Positions 21,851 through 33,748 are shown, counted from the stretch's first letter. The stretch is DNA of 64,000 bases from Hygrophila difformis (GCA_030278955.1 JAOANR010000012.1:1019858-1083857); one strand, 5' to 3'. Numbers and translations are program-made. The notes: generated by a model from the letters alone, not told the origin.

Positions 21851-23160
21851 ACGCTGCACACTATTACCCTCCCTTGGCTTTTGAGGCAAGAATTGGAGAA
21901 GGATGAAATTGTGGCAGTCCTTTATGGTATGAAGGCGAGATTAAATGCTATGACAGCGATGCCTTCACTACTCGAGGAGCTCAGATTGAGCCAAGCTGTG
22001 AGTCAGGAGATGTTGCACTTCAGAACCAAGATTCGGCAAGGCGAGGCAGATGGATTCACTATTAATAGCAGAGGCATGATCAGGTTTGACGATCGTTGGT
22101 GTGTGCCTTCCGAGGACCAGGTGTTAGAAAGGAAAATTATGGAGGAAGAACATTGTACACCTTACTCTGTACATCCGGGAGTAGTGAAGATGTACAAGGA
22201 CTTGAGACAGAATTACTGGTGGAAGGGCATGAAGAAGGAAGTTGCGGAGTTCGTGTCTAAGTGCCCTACTTGTCAGAAGGTTAAGGTTGAACACATGCGA
22301 CCTTCGGGGTTATTGCAACCTTTGGAGGTTCCCATGTGGAAGTGGGAATCTATTGCTATGGATTTTGTCACTGGATTGCCTAAGACGAGGAACGGGTTAG
22401 ACACCATTTGAGTGATTGTAGACCAACTGACCAAGAGCGCGGTGTTTGTACCTATGAGGTTGAACTGGAGTATGCAACAATTAACGGGTGCTTACATCCA
22501 ACATGCGGTTAGACGGTTTGGTGTGCCGAGGGAGATCATTTCAGACAGGGATTCCAGATTCTTGTCTAGATTTTGGAAGGAATTGCAGGCAGCTTTTGGC
22601 ACTCAGATTTGTATGAGCACGGCGTGGCACCCTCAGACTGATGGGCAGACAGAAAGGACCATCAAAACACTTGAAGATATGTTGAGGGCTTGTGTTATGG
22701 ACTTCCAGGGGACGTGAGAGGAACACTTATCCTTGGTGGAGTTCTCCTACAACAACAGTTTCCACGCGAGTATCCGTATGGCTCCTTTCGAGGCCTTATA
22801 CGGAAAAAGTGCAGAACACCCTTGTGTTGGAGTGATCCTTCGGAGCGAGCGGTGTTAGGTCCCGAGCTTATTGAGCAAACCACTGAAATTGTGCGGGTGA
22901 TTAGAGACAGAATGAAGGAAGCTCAGGACCGTCAGAAGAATTATGCAGACTTATCAAGGAGGGACATCGAGTTTGTTGTTGGTGATTGGGTACTTTTGAG
23001 AGTCTCACCGATGCGGGGTGTGAGGCGATTTGGGAAGATAGAGAAATTGAGTCCCCGGTTTATAGGTCCTTCGAGATCGTCAAGAAAGTTGGGAATGTGG
23101 CTATCGTTTGGAATTACCTACCGAGGTAGGGAGTGTGCATAACGTGTTCCACGTATCGCA
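21851..23160 (+). pseudogene. gypsy integrase
   Basis: The HHCC zinc domain is present: HPGVVKMYKDLRQNYWWKGM, then CPTCQKVK. The catalytic D-D-E is preserved: MDFVTGLPKT (near 22358), [10 protein letters not shown] (near 22540) and [20 protein letters not shown] (near 22630-22690). A TGA at 22409-22411 stands at a position that is normally Trp in this family. A frameshift near 22690-22740 alters the segment after the catalytic Glu. The C-terminal GDWVLLRVSPMRG motif follows near 22983. Confidence 0.88.
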
Positions 23161-23407
23161 GTTGAGGAAATACATTTCCGATTCCGACAAGATCATTCAA
23201 CCGGATGAGGTGGAGTTGGATGATAGCTTGGAGTTGGAGGAGTATCCCGTAGCGATTTTGGATACCAAGGAGAAAGTGCTTCGCAACAAGGTGATCAAGA
23301 TGGTGAAAGCACTTTGGTCTAGGCATGGTGTAGAAGATGCCACTTGGGAGGCCGATCATAGTATGTTGGAGCGCTATCCTGAATTGGATTTGACTCCAAA
23401 TCAATGA
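23108..23407 (+). pseudogene. gypsy integrase C-terminus, chromovirus-type tail
   Basis: VGSVHNVFHVSQLRKY, then VIKMVKALWSRHGVEDATWE and ADHSMLERYPEL. This LWxxHxVExATWExxxxMxxRYPEL pattern is the usual end of Tekay/Del polyproteins, a degenerate chromodomain-like tail thought to guide integration into heterochromatin. It ends at TGA 23405-23407, about 50 bases before the polypurine tract. Confidence 0.88.
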
Positions 23408-23467
23408 GGTAACCTACTCAATCCATATTCTTGCATTCGAGGACGAATGATCCTAAGGGGGAGGGAT

Positions 23468-26066
23468 TGTAACACCCCGATTTAATAGTGCATAATTAAT
23501 TTGATTAATTATGGTTAATTGACTAAATACTCGTTGCATGGATTAATTGTAGGTGAGAATGAGATTGAAATGGAAGAATAAGTGGGCTCAAACCCATAAT
23601 AGAATAAGAGCTCAAGTGCTCAAGTGAGTGCATTATGGTGGAGATGGCTCAAAACAAGTGAATCAAGTCAATAACCCATCTTCCAACCCGACCCATTTTT
23701 CCACCCGGGTCGACCCATATCCCACTAAAACCCCCAAATCAGGCAATTCATGCCCATTTGCAACTCACACATCCAAAATTAGGGCCATTCCCGTTTTTGG
23801 GAGAAGGGGGTGAAGAAATGGTGTCTTTGGGAAGGATTTGGCAATTTTGAGTTTAAGGAAGGTTGGGGGACTGACTAAACATCCTTTGGTGAGTATTTTC
23901 CTTACCTTGTTTCACATTATTGATGAGTTTTGAGGTGGTTTTGGTGGGTGCTCATGGGGGTGACGGGAATGAAGGTTTTGGTGAATCTTTTTGTAGATTT
24001 GTATGCTTTGGAGGCTTGGAATCTTGCTAGGGGAGCTAGATTGGTGTTGTGAGGGCTTGGGTAAGTTCTCTAACTCATTTTGATGTTGTGAAATCAGATT
24101 ATGGCTCCCTTTTGTTGCATGTTGGAAAATCCCCAAATTTGTAGATGAGTTTTGATGATTTGGTTGATTTCTTGCAATGTAAACTTGGATTTGTTGATTT
24201 GGAGCTTGGAGGTTGAAGGGGGGAGGCTTGTGGACTCATCTAATCCAAGGCAAGAGTAGGATTTAGCTCAAAGTGGGGGAAAAATGGAAGAAGAATCGAA
24301 GGGGAACGCAGAACAGCGTTTGCTGTTCTGTTTGCGCTCAGACGGGGCGCCACCAAGCCTTGGCGGCGCCCAGAAATGACCTGGAGCGCCAATTCGGCGC
24401 CCCTGTTCACTGGGACTCAGACCCAGGCGCCACCATGCCTGGGTGGCGCCTAAATGTGGTCTGAGGCGCCACTCTGGCGCCTCCTGTGCACCCCAAAAAC
24501 CCACAAACTTGAATCGGCTCTAACTTACTCGTTTCTAATCCGATTTTCGCAAACCATATATGAATCTGACCCTACTCGGAACAAGGATTTTAAATATGCA
24601 ATTGGAATTAAGAAATAATGACTCCTTCAAAAATTTATTTATAGGAGTTTATAACCTCGGGGTGTCCCTTGCGTGCCGATTCGTTGTTTCTTCCATTTTC
24701 TTTTCCTTCCGTATTTTATCGTTTCCTACTCGTTCTAGGCTTCGAGAAATGTTTTTAAATGGTCTAATCCTGGTTGGTACTTGATTCATAACTATTGGTA
24801 TTGGATTGTGGAATCTACCATGCCTTGGAAATTAAGGAGATTCGAGTGACCTTGTACTTAACTCTTGTAACAGAGTTGCGAGCCAATATGTGGGGTTTGG
24901 CTAACCCGGAATCTAAATTCTAGTCTTGGGACTTGGAAATTATCTTAGTATGCTTCCGAGTCATGAGATTGGGCATGCGTTTGACATTATTATGATTGGT
25001 GACTTTATGCTTTCGAGGATACAAATCTCATGTTTATGCTTTCGAGTTGTTAAACTGGGCATACATGAATATTTGATTATCTTGGGCATATATATATTGT
25101 GTTGATTATGTGTTATGCTTTCGAGAACTTAGTTCTGGGCATGTAAGCTTTCGAGAGCGAGATGCTCTGGGCTCTACCCGCTGTCTGTGGTTCGATCCTT
25201 GGGGATGCCACTCCGTAAGTCCACTTACCCCTTTATGCATGTAGTGTCCGCGGCGGGGGCACTGTAGGCATCTCTTTCGACCATTAAGGAGAGGTGGATC
25301 CTTAATGGGAAAGAATGCCGGCCATGGTATTAGGATGCGCGCTAGACATACTTATATGCTGCATTTAGGGTAGATAGACACTTTAGGTCATAACATTTCA
25401 TCTCATCATCCATCATTCATATTATTATCTGTTTTGCAGTGTATGACGTGGTTGAAGCACCGGTATGGGACGGTGTGATGTTTTAATTATGTATTTAATT
25501 ATGCAATTATATAAACTGTTAATAACCCTTCTAAAAGCTTATTCCCTGTTTCCTAGCTTTTCCTACTCTTGCTCAGTACTTTATGTACTGACACCTTGCT
25601 TTTTGTCTGTTTTATAGATACTCCCGAGGAGGACGCAGTGCATGAGCATAACGACGGGTTTGGGGCTGAGTGATCTAGTAGGATTGCATTGATAGGTCTT
25701 GATTGAGTTGCTGTATTAGACTCTATGCTATCTAGTTGTGCCTAGCTTGTTATTTTTAGTATTGTCTGACGGTTGGGATTGGCTTGAGAACCCTTGTTTT
25801 GTTATTTTCCCTGTATACTTGGTATTTGGACAGGTTAACGTGAGTACCGAGGTGAGGTACTGTATGTGGCTTGTAGCCGAGACTTGATGTTTATGTGTTA
25901 GACATGTTTCTGTTGCTTACTCTTTTACTCTATTGTTATTCTCTGTTGGATTTTCTGATTACCAGGCTTCGTGTTATTGAACTTAAATTGATTGGCCAAC
26001 AGTTTAAGTGAGGTAACACGGCAGTGACGTCAGCAAAAATTAGTTTAAAATTTTTGGGGCGTTACA
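23468..26066 (+). repeat. 3' LTR of the plus-strand gypsy element
   Basis: 2599 bp, the same length as the 5' LTR; about 20 substitutions noted by eye and no indels seen. It contains the same hairpin series at 24345-24481. It is followed by TTGCT (26067-26071). Confidence 0.95.
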
Positions 26067-26262
26067 TTGCTGCCTTTTGGCTTTCTTACACCCAAAAAAA
26101 TTGAGATTGCTTCTATATACACATTAATATATGATGTGTAATATACATTATGATTACATCATTTACCACATCAAAAAAAATATAACTAAAATTGAGACCA
26201 AACCTACACAAAATTATCGGCATTACAATACGATCACAATGTTGAAACATAAACGCATCATA

Positions 26263-26519
26263 CTTCCTCCGTTCTCATTTAAGCGTTCCCTTTCATAGTA
26301 ATAACTATTCATTTAGTAACTTTGATTTAATTTTTCACATATTCTATAAGATAAAACATAGTCAAGTGAGATCTTGTTAGATTCGTCTAATGACGTAGTT
26401 TTAGAATATCAAATTTTTATAATTTTTACTTATATACAATTTGAGTTATAAACATTTTAAAATGTGTATTGGACTGCGTGAAATGCAGAAGTGGAGCACT
26501 TATATGAGAACAGAGGAAG
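26263..26519. mobile_element. Stowaway MITE in Helitron B copy 1
   Basis: Ends CTTCCTCCGTTCTCAT and, on the other strand, CTTCCTCTGTTCTCAT, with TA at 26261-26262 and 26520-26521. It is absent from the matching place in copy 2 (near 44615-44630), which gives the pre-insertion sequence. Confidence 0.88.
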
Positions 26520-27170
26520 TAATTCTTAGTTGCCGGTGCAAACCTTGCCATAATATCCTATGGTGCAAAAATTGAAAATGTCTATTAATGTCATAATAAT
26601 TCTATTGTGTAAAAACTAAAAATCTATCTATAAATAATAAATGTCGCAGTAAAAATAAAAAATGCAACATAATAAAATCTGAAATAGATAAAATAAAAAA
26701 TGAAAAATAATAAAACCCAAACTAAATAAAATAAAAAATACAAAATTTCTAATTTTATCTTTCAAATCTTTTTAAAAGTGAATATATAGTAACACGATAG
26801 GATGATAAAGTGAGAATTTATAAGTAAATGATAGATTTTATATACGATATGCTAAAATCTATATGAATAAAAATAAATACGAAAATCTAAAATTAGAAAA
26901 TTGAAAAATGCATGATAATATAGATAAAATAAAATATGCAAAATTTCAAATTTCAAATCTTTTTAAAAATGAACATTGTAGGAATTCCATATAAATTGAA
27001 AATTCTATATATTTCAAAAAGTGAAAATCTTTAATGAATAAATATATAAATGCGAAAATCTAAAATTAATAAATTAAGAAATACAAAAATCTATAACAAT
27101 TAATATTTTGAAATGGAGACACCCCATTAAATGTAGGATGAGTTGTTCACTAATGCTTTAATATATACTC

Positions 27171-27252
27171 CGGCCCAAAACATCACCCTATGCCTTTAGA
27201 TCGATTGTTGGTGGAGTTCTGAATTGTGGATACTTTGCCATTAACTCCAGCA
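27171..27252 (-). repeat. 5' LTR of copia, U3-side piece
   Basis: It matches 472-514 plus 1925-1961 of the 3' LTR. It ends (minus-strand start) TGCTGGAG and is followed by the target duplication TAGAT at 27253-27257. Confidence 0.85.
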
Positions 27253-27257
27253 TAGAT

Positions 27258-27624
27258 ACCACGATCACTTGATAAATTAAACTATTTTGTATGTACCACA
27301 TTCTCATGTATGGAGAAAAAATCTTGTATTTTATAAATGCTAGTATAACTTGATTGTGTGTAAATATGAACCCCGTCCCCCAATAAAAGTGAGTAATTAG
27401 TTAAGCCATAGCTGCAGTAGAGAAATTGAATACGAACTACTATAGTTGGATCTAATTTAATGCGGTTCATAAAATAAGAGGGGCTCGATCTTTATGTAAT
27501 CATCGATCCATCGCGAGTGGTTTACATACTCTGTTCAGATGGAGCGAATCCATCAACATAAGGCACACAAATAACACAATATGCGCTGGCTACATATAAT
27601 TATATATATATATATATATATATA
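27258..27624. other. Unassigned stretch ending in a TA microsatellite
   Basis: No gene is visible. The word ATGCGCTGGCTACATATAATT begins near 27580 and leads into a (TA)n run at 27599-27624; the same word recurs at 32663 after the Helitron. Confidence 0.5.
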
Positions 27625-30600
27625 CTAGAAATCGCCGGGGCGCGCGCTACGCTGCGCGCCGGTGAGGAAAAATTCTGATTGAATTGTCGGTGAAAAAATA
27701 ATTATGATTTGTATTTGTGTTTTTTATTGTAGCTTCGGCTTATATGAGGACAGTGAGCATTGTACTTCAACTGTTTGATTTGGGAATTTTATTGCCTATC
27801 TAATAAAATCGTTTTCCCCTTTAAAAAAAATGATTATGATTTAATTGTGCATAGGACTAAGTCTCTGAAGAAACTTTATCCAACCCAGCATGTTCCAAGA
27901 ACTATTGTCTTGTCGCCAATGATCTGATTAGCATCTATCATGCCATAATTTGATCTATAAAAAAAACTGTCATCATACTCTCACCACTATAATTCATACA
28001 AACAGAAAAATAAGTAAATAACATAAATAAGTTATGAGAATTCCCTTTTTTCTAACTGTTATTGCACCTAACAAATCAAGGAAAAGAGCAATGAGAGGAG
28101 CAAAAAAAAAAGTAACACATCAAGGCGAACACTTAAGATGCAGTGACATACTGTCCATAATTAGTTTGAATAATAATAATAGTTAAATAAATAAATCTGT
28201 TTAGCTTGCTTTCTCGATACGTCAAGTATCTTATGTACGTAAATGAAGCACAATGGTATAGAGAATAATTTCAATGCGAAAAGATGGGATAAATAACCTC
28301 AACGCACAAGGAATGATCTCACCTGATTCCTGTAATGGTAGATGTACTCTGATGTTAACACCACATATATACCCTTCATTATTCTTGCTGGTCCACCCCT
28401 GAATTCAAACAAAGAGCTCTCTTTCGAATGATTCTGCAAATAATCTACAGACAAAAACACATGCCTTGATTATATCAATTCATGGAGATGCTGCTTAAGT
28501 ATAAAATAGGAGTTTAAAACCTGTTCCACTAACCAAAAAGTCTAGAAATAACATTGTTCCTCTGGGAGTCTGTTCCAGAAAGAACATTCTTTCCGAAAAG
28601 AAAATGACATTATACATCCGAAAAGTTTGGCAAGCAGAACAGCCAAGTGCATTTAATCTAGTGTATTCTTTCTATATATAATCCCTCCCAGAAACTCTCA
28701 ACACCCGACACATTGATAACAACAACATCAAATCAAATCCCAGAGACCAGGACCTCAGCCACATGTACAAAATCAAATAAGATCACCACTAAAATAGTTG
28801 AAAAATTAAATCATAGAGTGAAAATACAGTTACCAGTACTGCTCTTCTGTAGGAAGCCCACAAACTACAAGTGTCGGTTGAAGGGAAGACTAAATTTTGA
28901 ACTGAACATGGAAATTATATACCATTAGCATGTGAAATGATTTTTCAGAACATGTGTGTAGATGGCATGTAAAACACACACCATCTATAAAGAAAATTAC
29001 ATTTTAGCTACAAATCAAATAGGTTGGCCTTGAACCTCATCTTCTCTCTCTAGTATGCCACTAAACTTAGCATAAAGATGTTAAACAGAAGGAAGTTTCC
29101 GTAGAGGTTTGCTTGCTTCCACTATTGTGCTAGAACAAACATTCTAAAATAACAAATTGAGAAAGGAAAACAATCAGCTATTTCACAACAGACTAATGAG
29201 GTGACCAAGAGGAACAATTGAATTGCCTCTATAATTTATGCTTGATATAAGAATGAAATATAATGTTGAGATGGAGAAAAGGTTTATGGTTGACTTGCCA
29301 CAAACTTCCTTCTTATACTTTCTCTCACTACTACAAATTCGTTATGTTCTTTAGCACTCCAAAGAAATTATGGGAAAAAAGGGTGATTTTTTTGCAGAAA
29401 CACAAACAACATCTGGTTTAGAGATTTGGAATGGAGAAAAACTTGGTAAGTAAATCATGGTCAATATGTAGATCTAGCAAAGGAGTTCCACCTCTAGCCT
29501 TCGTTGCAACCAAAGCATAATGAAAACATTAAGCTCTTGTTGATAGAAAAGTCGTTCCAGTTGTTCACAATCACATAAGAAAGTAATAAAAAATCACGTT
29601 AATGTATTACACGAGCCTGATGAAATAAAGCTCAGGAGTCAGGAAGTCGTGTTTCAACTGTAAGGAACAAAATCCTTCAGAAAAATATGGGTACAAAATT
29701 AAAAAATATTGACTTACTGGTCCAATAAATGCATACTGTTACTGACAGTGTTTTTAATGAATGCAGGTGATTGAGGAGTCTCTACACGAGATTGGCAAGC
29801 ATTAGGCCCTTCAACCTGCAACAATGACCGAAACAGAAGCAGAAGCACAGAAACTTAAGTGTGAAAACAAATATTCACCAAATACAGACAATGCAGCTCT
29901 ATTCACCGGTCAAATAAACCAAAAACATTGAAGCCATCAAACACAAAGATTGTAAATAAAGGGCAAAAATCACAATGTAAAATCTAACAAGGAAAAGTAA
30001 TAGCAAGGCACAAAAAAGTTTTTAAAACAAATTAACAAACCCTAATCTGCACAGTAAAAAAATAGATCAAGTCTTTAGTTCAGAGATCGAAAAATACAGG
30101 AAAATGAAAAGCAAAGAAGGATGAATGCACCAGTAAGCCCAAGAATCAAAAGACGAACAATGATCAGGAAATGATCATAGTACTCTGTCAATAGTAGATC
30201 CATTAGTCGCCCAAAAAACAAATGTCATAATAACTAAAAAGAAAATGTGCAGGAGAAAAAGCGATGTCATTATAAAATAATAAAAGAATCTGTGTCTGTA
30301 GATCATTTGGTCCAAGCTTTGCCTGCAGCACAAGCAATATGTCATTGCTTTCTTGAAATATTAATCATACATGGACAATAGATAAGTATTGTATTCAGAT
30401 GTTAGAAGCCACACATAAGCCTTCAACATCTAGCAACAGCAGCACAACCAATTTAAATTAGTAGCAATTGAAAAGTAAGGAAAAAATGGAAAAATTATCC
30501 TCTTCCTCTTTTGCATGTGTCTGGGGTCAATAACATTAAAAAGATACAGGTATACACGAATGTTAAGGCAGAACCAGACACTGCTGCCCGGCGCTGGCGA

Positions 30601-32645
30601 GTCTGCTCTCGGCGAGTCATGCTAGTTGGATGTACGATCGGTTTTTGCATAGTATTTGGCTGCAACATAGCAGGGCAGGGAGCGAATTATATATAGTTGT
30701 TTATGGTTTTCATACGAAGGACCCATTCACAAATGCATGAACACCACAACATAAAGCATAAATTTATCTGATTATAAGCTAATACGAAAACACTGTAGAA
30801 ACGGTCGGAGCAATTAGCATGAGAACCCATGAATGAAAGGTCGGTGGGACGATATGACAGGCCTAATTTCATATAGCATGAAAACAAAAAGTCCAAGTTC
30901 AAATCTGCAGACCAGGAACTAAACAGCGGGAGGCTGAATGGAGGGGCCTAAACGACAATTCCAGGAGCAAACCTGGTGTATGGAGGCTGCAGGGCGACGC
31001 ATAGTCCTTCGCGGTTCGGTATTGGTGAAATCTTCGGAATTCAGTTGGGTTTGGGCTGCATTTGCCCGGCGCTCAAGAATGCGAGCTCGCTCACTACGGG
31101 AAACTGATGCTGGCCCCGGGTCGCCCTGCATTTCAGTATGCGGCCTTGGGGTGCCTGAAAATATGGTGCACAAGAAAGAGCAAGGGAATCACCGAAACGG
31201 ACAGCAAATAATTTGCAGTTGGATATCGTTTTTTTTTAACTACACAGAAACCTCATGTGAGAATTAGCATAAGCCCTTCTAAGAGAAGTGACACCTCACT
31301 GAGATCTAAATATCCACAGAGCAGACAACAAGAGCATACTATGGCAAAGCAATAACTTCTACATTATCGTTTCTAAATATCCAGCGAGACCTGAATTTAT
31401 GGCCAAGCGTAATTTTAGGTGGTTTCTATGTTCCAGAATTACAGTTCTGTTATCGTTTCTAAATATCCGTGCACCGCAGCAGGCGGTGTTCCATGGTACA
31501 GCGTCCTATTGGACGACCGTCGGCGAAGGTCTTCCAATCGGGAATGGTATCCAAATACAAAATTGCTGAAAAACAAGGTCTGTAAAGGAAAAAGGAGAAT
31601 ATGGATAACAAAGCCATTGTAGATACTGTGAAGGATATAACACTATCTGCAACCAACATAAGCAGATATGAAAGTGCGCATGTAAGTGTGACCTAAACTA
31701 ACACAGCCCAATTGGAAACCAACAAATAGAGAACAAAAAATATGCAGGGTTCTCATAAACCTAAAAGTCCAGGTCATTACAAGTGAGGATATCTTGCCAT
31801 CATTTAAAAGTATTAACAGATGCAGGGCAAAATCCAACCCAACACATAAAACCTCACGAACAGATCCATTTAGATGAAAAGCATGAAGAAAATAAATCCC
31901 TAGGTCCAATAAATCATTAAAGCACACAAAAACCAGACAAAAGAACAAACCTGTTGATTTATAGGGAACAGAGCGTCCCTAATCCCCCGGGCAATAGCTA
32001 TCTTGGGCAGTCGCCACGTCTACGGAGAAGCGTTTAAAAAGTAAGAATTAACGAACAAAAAAATATTGACACAACAACGCAGAAACCGTTTAAAGATTTC
32101 AAGGGTTACATTCAGATTGCTGCACGGACAAGATGAAGGCCGCGGATGTGGGGGCTGCGGCGACTGAACGGACAGGACGCGTCCCACCAAATTACAGTGT
32201 AAGAAGACGAAAGAATCACAAAATTTGTCCCCAATTCCGAAACCCCCAACCAATAACCCTAAATTTTCTTCAAAAAAAAGTCTTACCCTAACGACCTACG
32301 GAGACGATGGGCAGGGACGAGAGGTGCTGCAGCGAACGACTCGCCGGGATGCAGCGGTTCTGCCCGGATGGATTTACACGCGACGATGGAAGGGGGACCG
32401 GGCTGTGAAACGCAACAGGGCGAGAACGAAGGCGCAATTGGTGGAGGCACTCCCGGAGGGAAAAATGGAGAGATTGGGTGGGGATTGGGCAAAAGATAAT
32501 TCGGAATTGAGGGAACTGAATTGCGCTGGGGTCGGGAAGTGTCATTCAATATTTTAACCTATCCAAGCACTGTTACACTGTAGATTCATTTTACTGTAGC
32601 AACCTGAGTACTGTGGCAAATTGTAAGGCATTTATAAATATAAGA
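27625..32645 (-). mobile_element. Helitron A, about 5.0 kb, carrying gene fragments
   Basis: Minus-strand 3' end: a GC-rich hairpin (plus strand GGCGCGCGCTACGCTGCGCGCC, within 27635-27662) about ten bases from the terminal CTAG (27625-27628), followed by T. Minus-strand 5' end: TCTTATATTTATAAATGCC at 32645, preceded by A. Terminal TC, hairpin plus CTAG, insertion between A and T within (TA)n and no target duplication by the element itself fit the Helitron rules. No Rep or helicase was recognised, so it is non-autonomous. The internal DNA is less AT-rich at the 5' side and shows exon-like blocks. Confidence 0.7.
28323..32560 (-). pseudogene. Captured spliced gene fragments inside Helitron A
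   Basis: Read on the minus strand, several short open blocks are bounded by good splice signals. 32019-31951 is exactly 23 codons (starts TWRLPKIAIARGIRDAL), between an acceptor TAG and a donor GTTTGT. A block ends at about 31565 after TTTTTCAG and contains LYLDTIPDWKTFADGRP. 31154-30973 lies between TTTTCAG and GTTTGC with SERARILERRANAAQ. One begins at 30659 after TTGCAG with MTRREQTRQRRAA. 29815-29718 lies between TTGCAG and a consensus GTAAGT with VEGPNACQSRVETPQ. 28398-28323 lies between TTCAG and GTGAGA. Upstream, 32560-32290 is CT-rich like a 5' untranslated exon. I do not recognise the protein. It may be one captured gene or pieces of several. Confidence 0.5.
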
Positions 32646-33743
32646 TATATATATATATATATATGCGCTGGCTACATATAATTATATATATATATAAATA
32701 TAAATACATTTTTTCATAAAAACATAAATAAATACATTTTATGTTTATATTTATATAATATTTGTATTCATTGATATATATGTAAATTTATATATAAACG
32801 AGATTTTTTCGCCCGCTGCGCACGGGTGTTGAACTAATATGACGATATAAAATGAGAATATCATTTTTTTTAATTATATGAGATTCAAAGTCTTTTACTT
32901 AAATAGTGTTTGGAATGCATGCAACAAAAAATTTAAAAGGAAAATAAATGAGAGAATAAGATCAAAGAAGATATTCAAACCCACAACCAGGTGGACATAA
33001 TATAAAATAAATTATTTTTACTGTTAAAAAACTAATTCTATATAATAAATCCTGAATATATTTTGGTCTGCTTAGACTCTATTGCCCTTATTAATTTTAA
33101 TGCATTATTCTTAATTTTAAGGGGTTAATCAGTCATTGTATGCTCATTTTTAGATAAACTGCTCTTATTAAAACACGTAGAGAGACTCGGTTCACACCTA
33201 ATCGCTGACTAATTACACATCATCGAACACATCATCAATATTTATATTTAGAAAATAAATCTATATTAATATAACAAAATCTTGAGAAAATCTTCATATA
33301 TATATATTTTAAAAAGATATAATTGATTATAACTATATATATAATTATTTGATTGTATACATAATATTTTAAAAATTATTAGACATAATATCCTAAATTA
33401 TTAGACTAAAACACATCATAGTTTAATTATTAGACATAATATCTGTAATCCAGTAATCCTTATCTATTTCAATGTAGAATAAAAATGTATATGAAATTCG
33501 GAGTAAATTGTTAAACAATTTTTTATATAAATAATTTATATTATAAAATAATATAAGAAGTATTTTAGTATAAATGATAATGGCCAAAATCGACCATTAT
33601 TTTCAATCTATTTCCGTGTCTAAACATGGACATTGATCGCATTCCGGTCTTATTTAAATAAGAAAGCAGTTGAATTTGACAGATATAGGCAAGTTTGTAT
33701 AAATAATAAGCTGACTTTGAAAAACACAAAAATATTGTTATTT
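32646..33743. other. AT-rich spacer with a possible decayed Helitron terminus
   Basis: No coding potential. Near 32806-32828 a palindromic CGCCCGCTGCGCACGGG lies about ten bases from GAGAT, resembling a Helitron 3' hairpin read on the minus strand. The terminal tetranucleotide would be CTCG and not the usual CTRR, so it is weak. Confidence 0.35.
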
Positions 33744-33748
33744 TTATT

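Larger units (their letters stand above)
16634..26066 (+). mobile_element. Ty3/gypsy chromovirus (Tekay/Del-like), complete in outline
   Basis: Two 2599-bp LTRs (16634-19232, 23468-26066) begin TGTAACACCCCG and end TTACA. The target duplication TTGCT lies at 16629-16633 and 26067-26071. A tRNA-iMet primer site and a purine tract AAGGGGGAGGGA (23455-23466) sit next to the LTRs. The polyprotein order protease-RT-RNase H-integrase and the C-terminal ATWEADHSMLERYPEL tail fit the Tekay/Del chromoviruses. Only about 20 LTR differences were seen by eye, mostly transitions, so the insertion is recent. Gag is largely deleted and pol carries stops and frameshifts, so it was probably already defective or was damaged quickly. 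Confidence 0.92.
13728..27170 (-). mobile_element. Helitron family B, copy 1, with nested gypsy and MITEs
   Basis: The minus-strand 3' end is CTAG (13728-13731) followed by T, preceded by a hairpin (plus strand CCCGTCGAGACTCGATGG), the Helitron terminus pattern. It carries decayed PIF1-type helicase text. A second copy lies at 36865-45306 with the same 3' end. Its own DNA totals about 4.0 kb after removing the gypsy element at 16634-26066. The 5' tip is missing here: copies 3 and 4 end in a minus-strand TCTATATATATA, but this copy stops at TTTAATATATA next to LTR sequence, and about 60 bp of the LTR are also missing there. Confidence 0.8.
281..27252 (-). mobile_element. Ty1/copia LTR retrotransposon, nested with younger elements
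   Basis: The two ends are fixed by a 5-bp duplication TAGAT at 276-280 and 27253-27257. On the minus strand the LTRs begin TGCYGG and end CTCTCACA. The internal order is primer site, gag, protease, integrase, reverse transcriptase, RNase H, the Pseudoviridae order. The element's own DNA is about 7 kb; the rest of the span is later insertions: a hAT pair in the 3' LTR, a gag-protease LTR element in integrase, and a Helitron (itself carrying a gypsy element) in the 5' LTR. The coding region has many frameshifts and stops, so it is dead. The RNase H tail and GAG-pre-integrase motifs place it among plant copia elements; I cannot assign a lineage safely. Confidence 0.9.

Noticed and set aside
32283..32557. 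Overlapping frames on both strands at 32225-32557 as independent genes
   Set aside because: The region is CT/GA-rich and better explained as a 5' untranslated exon of the captured gene; neither frame shows a domain.
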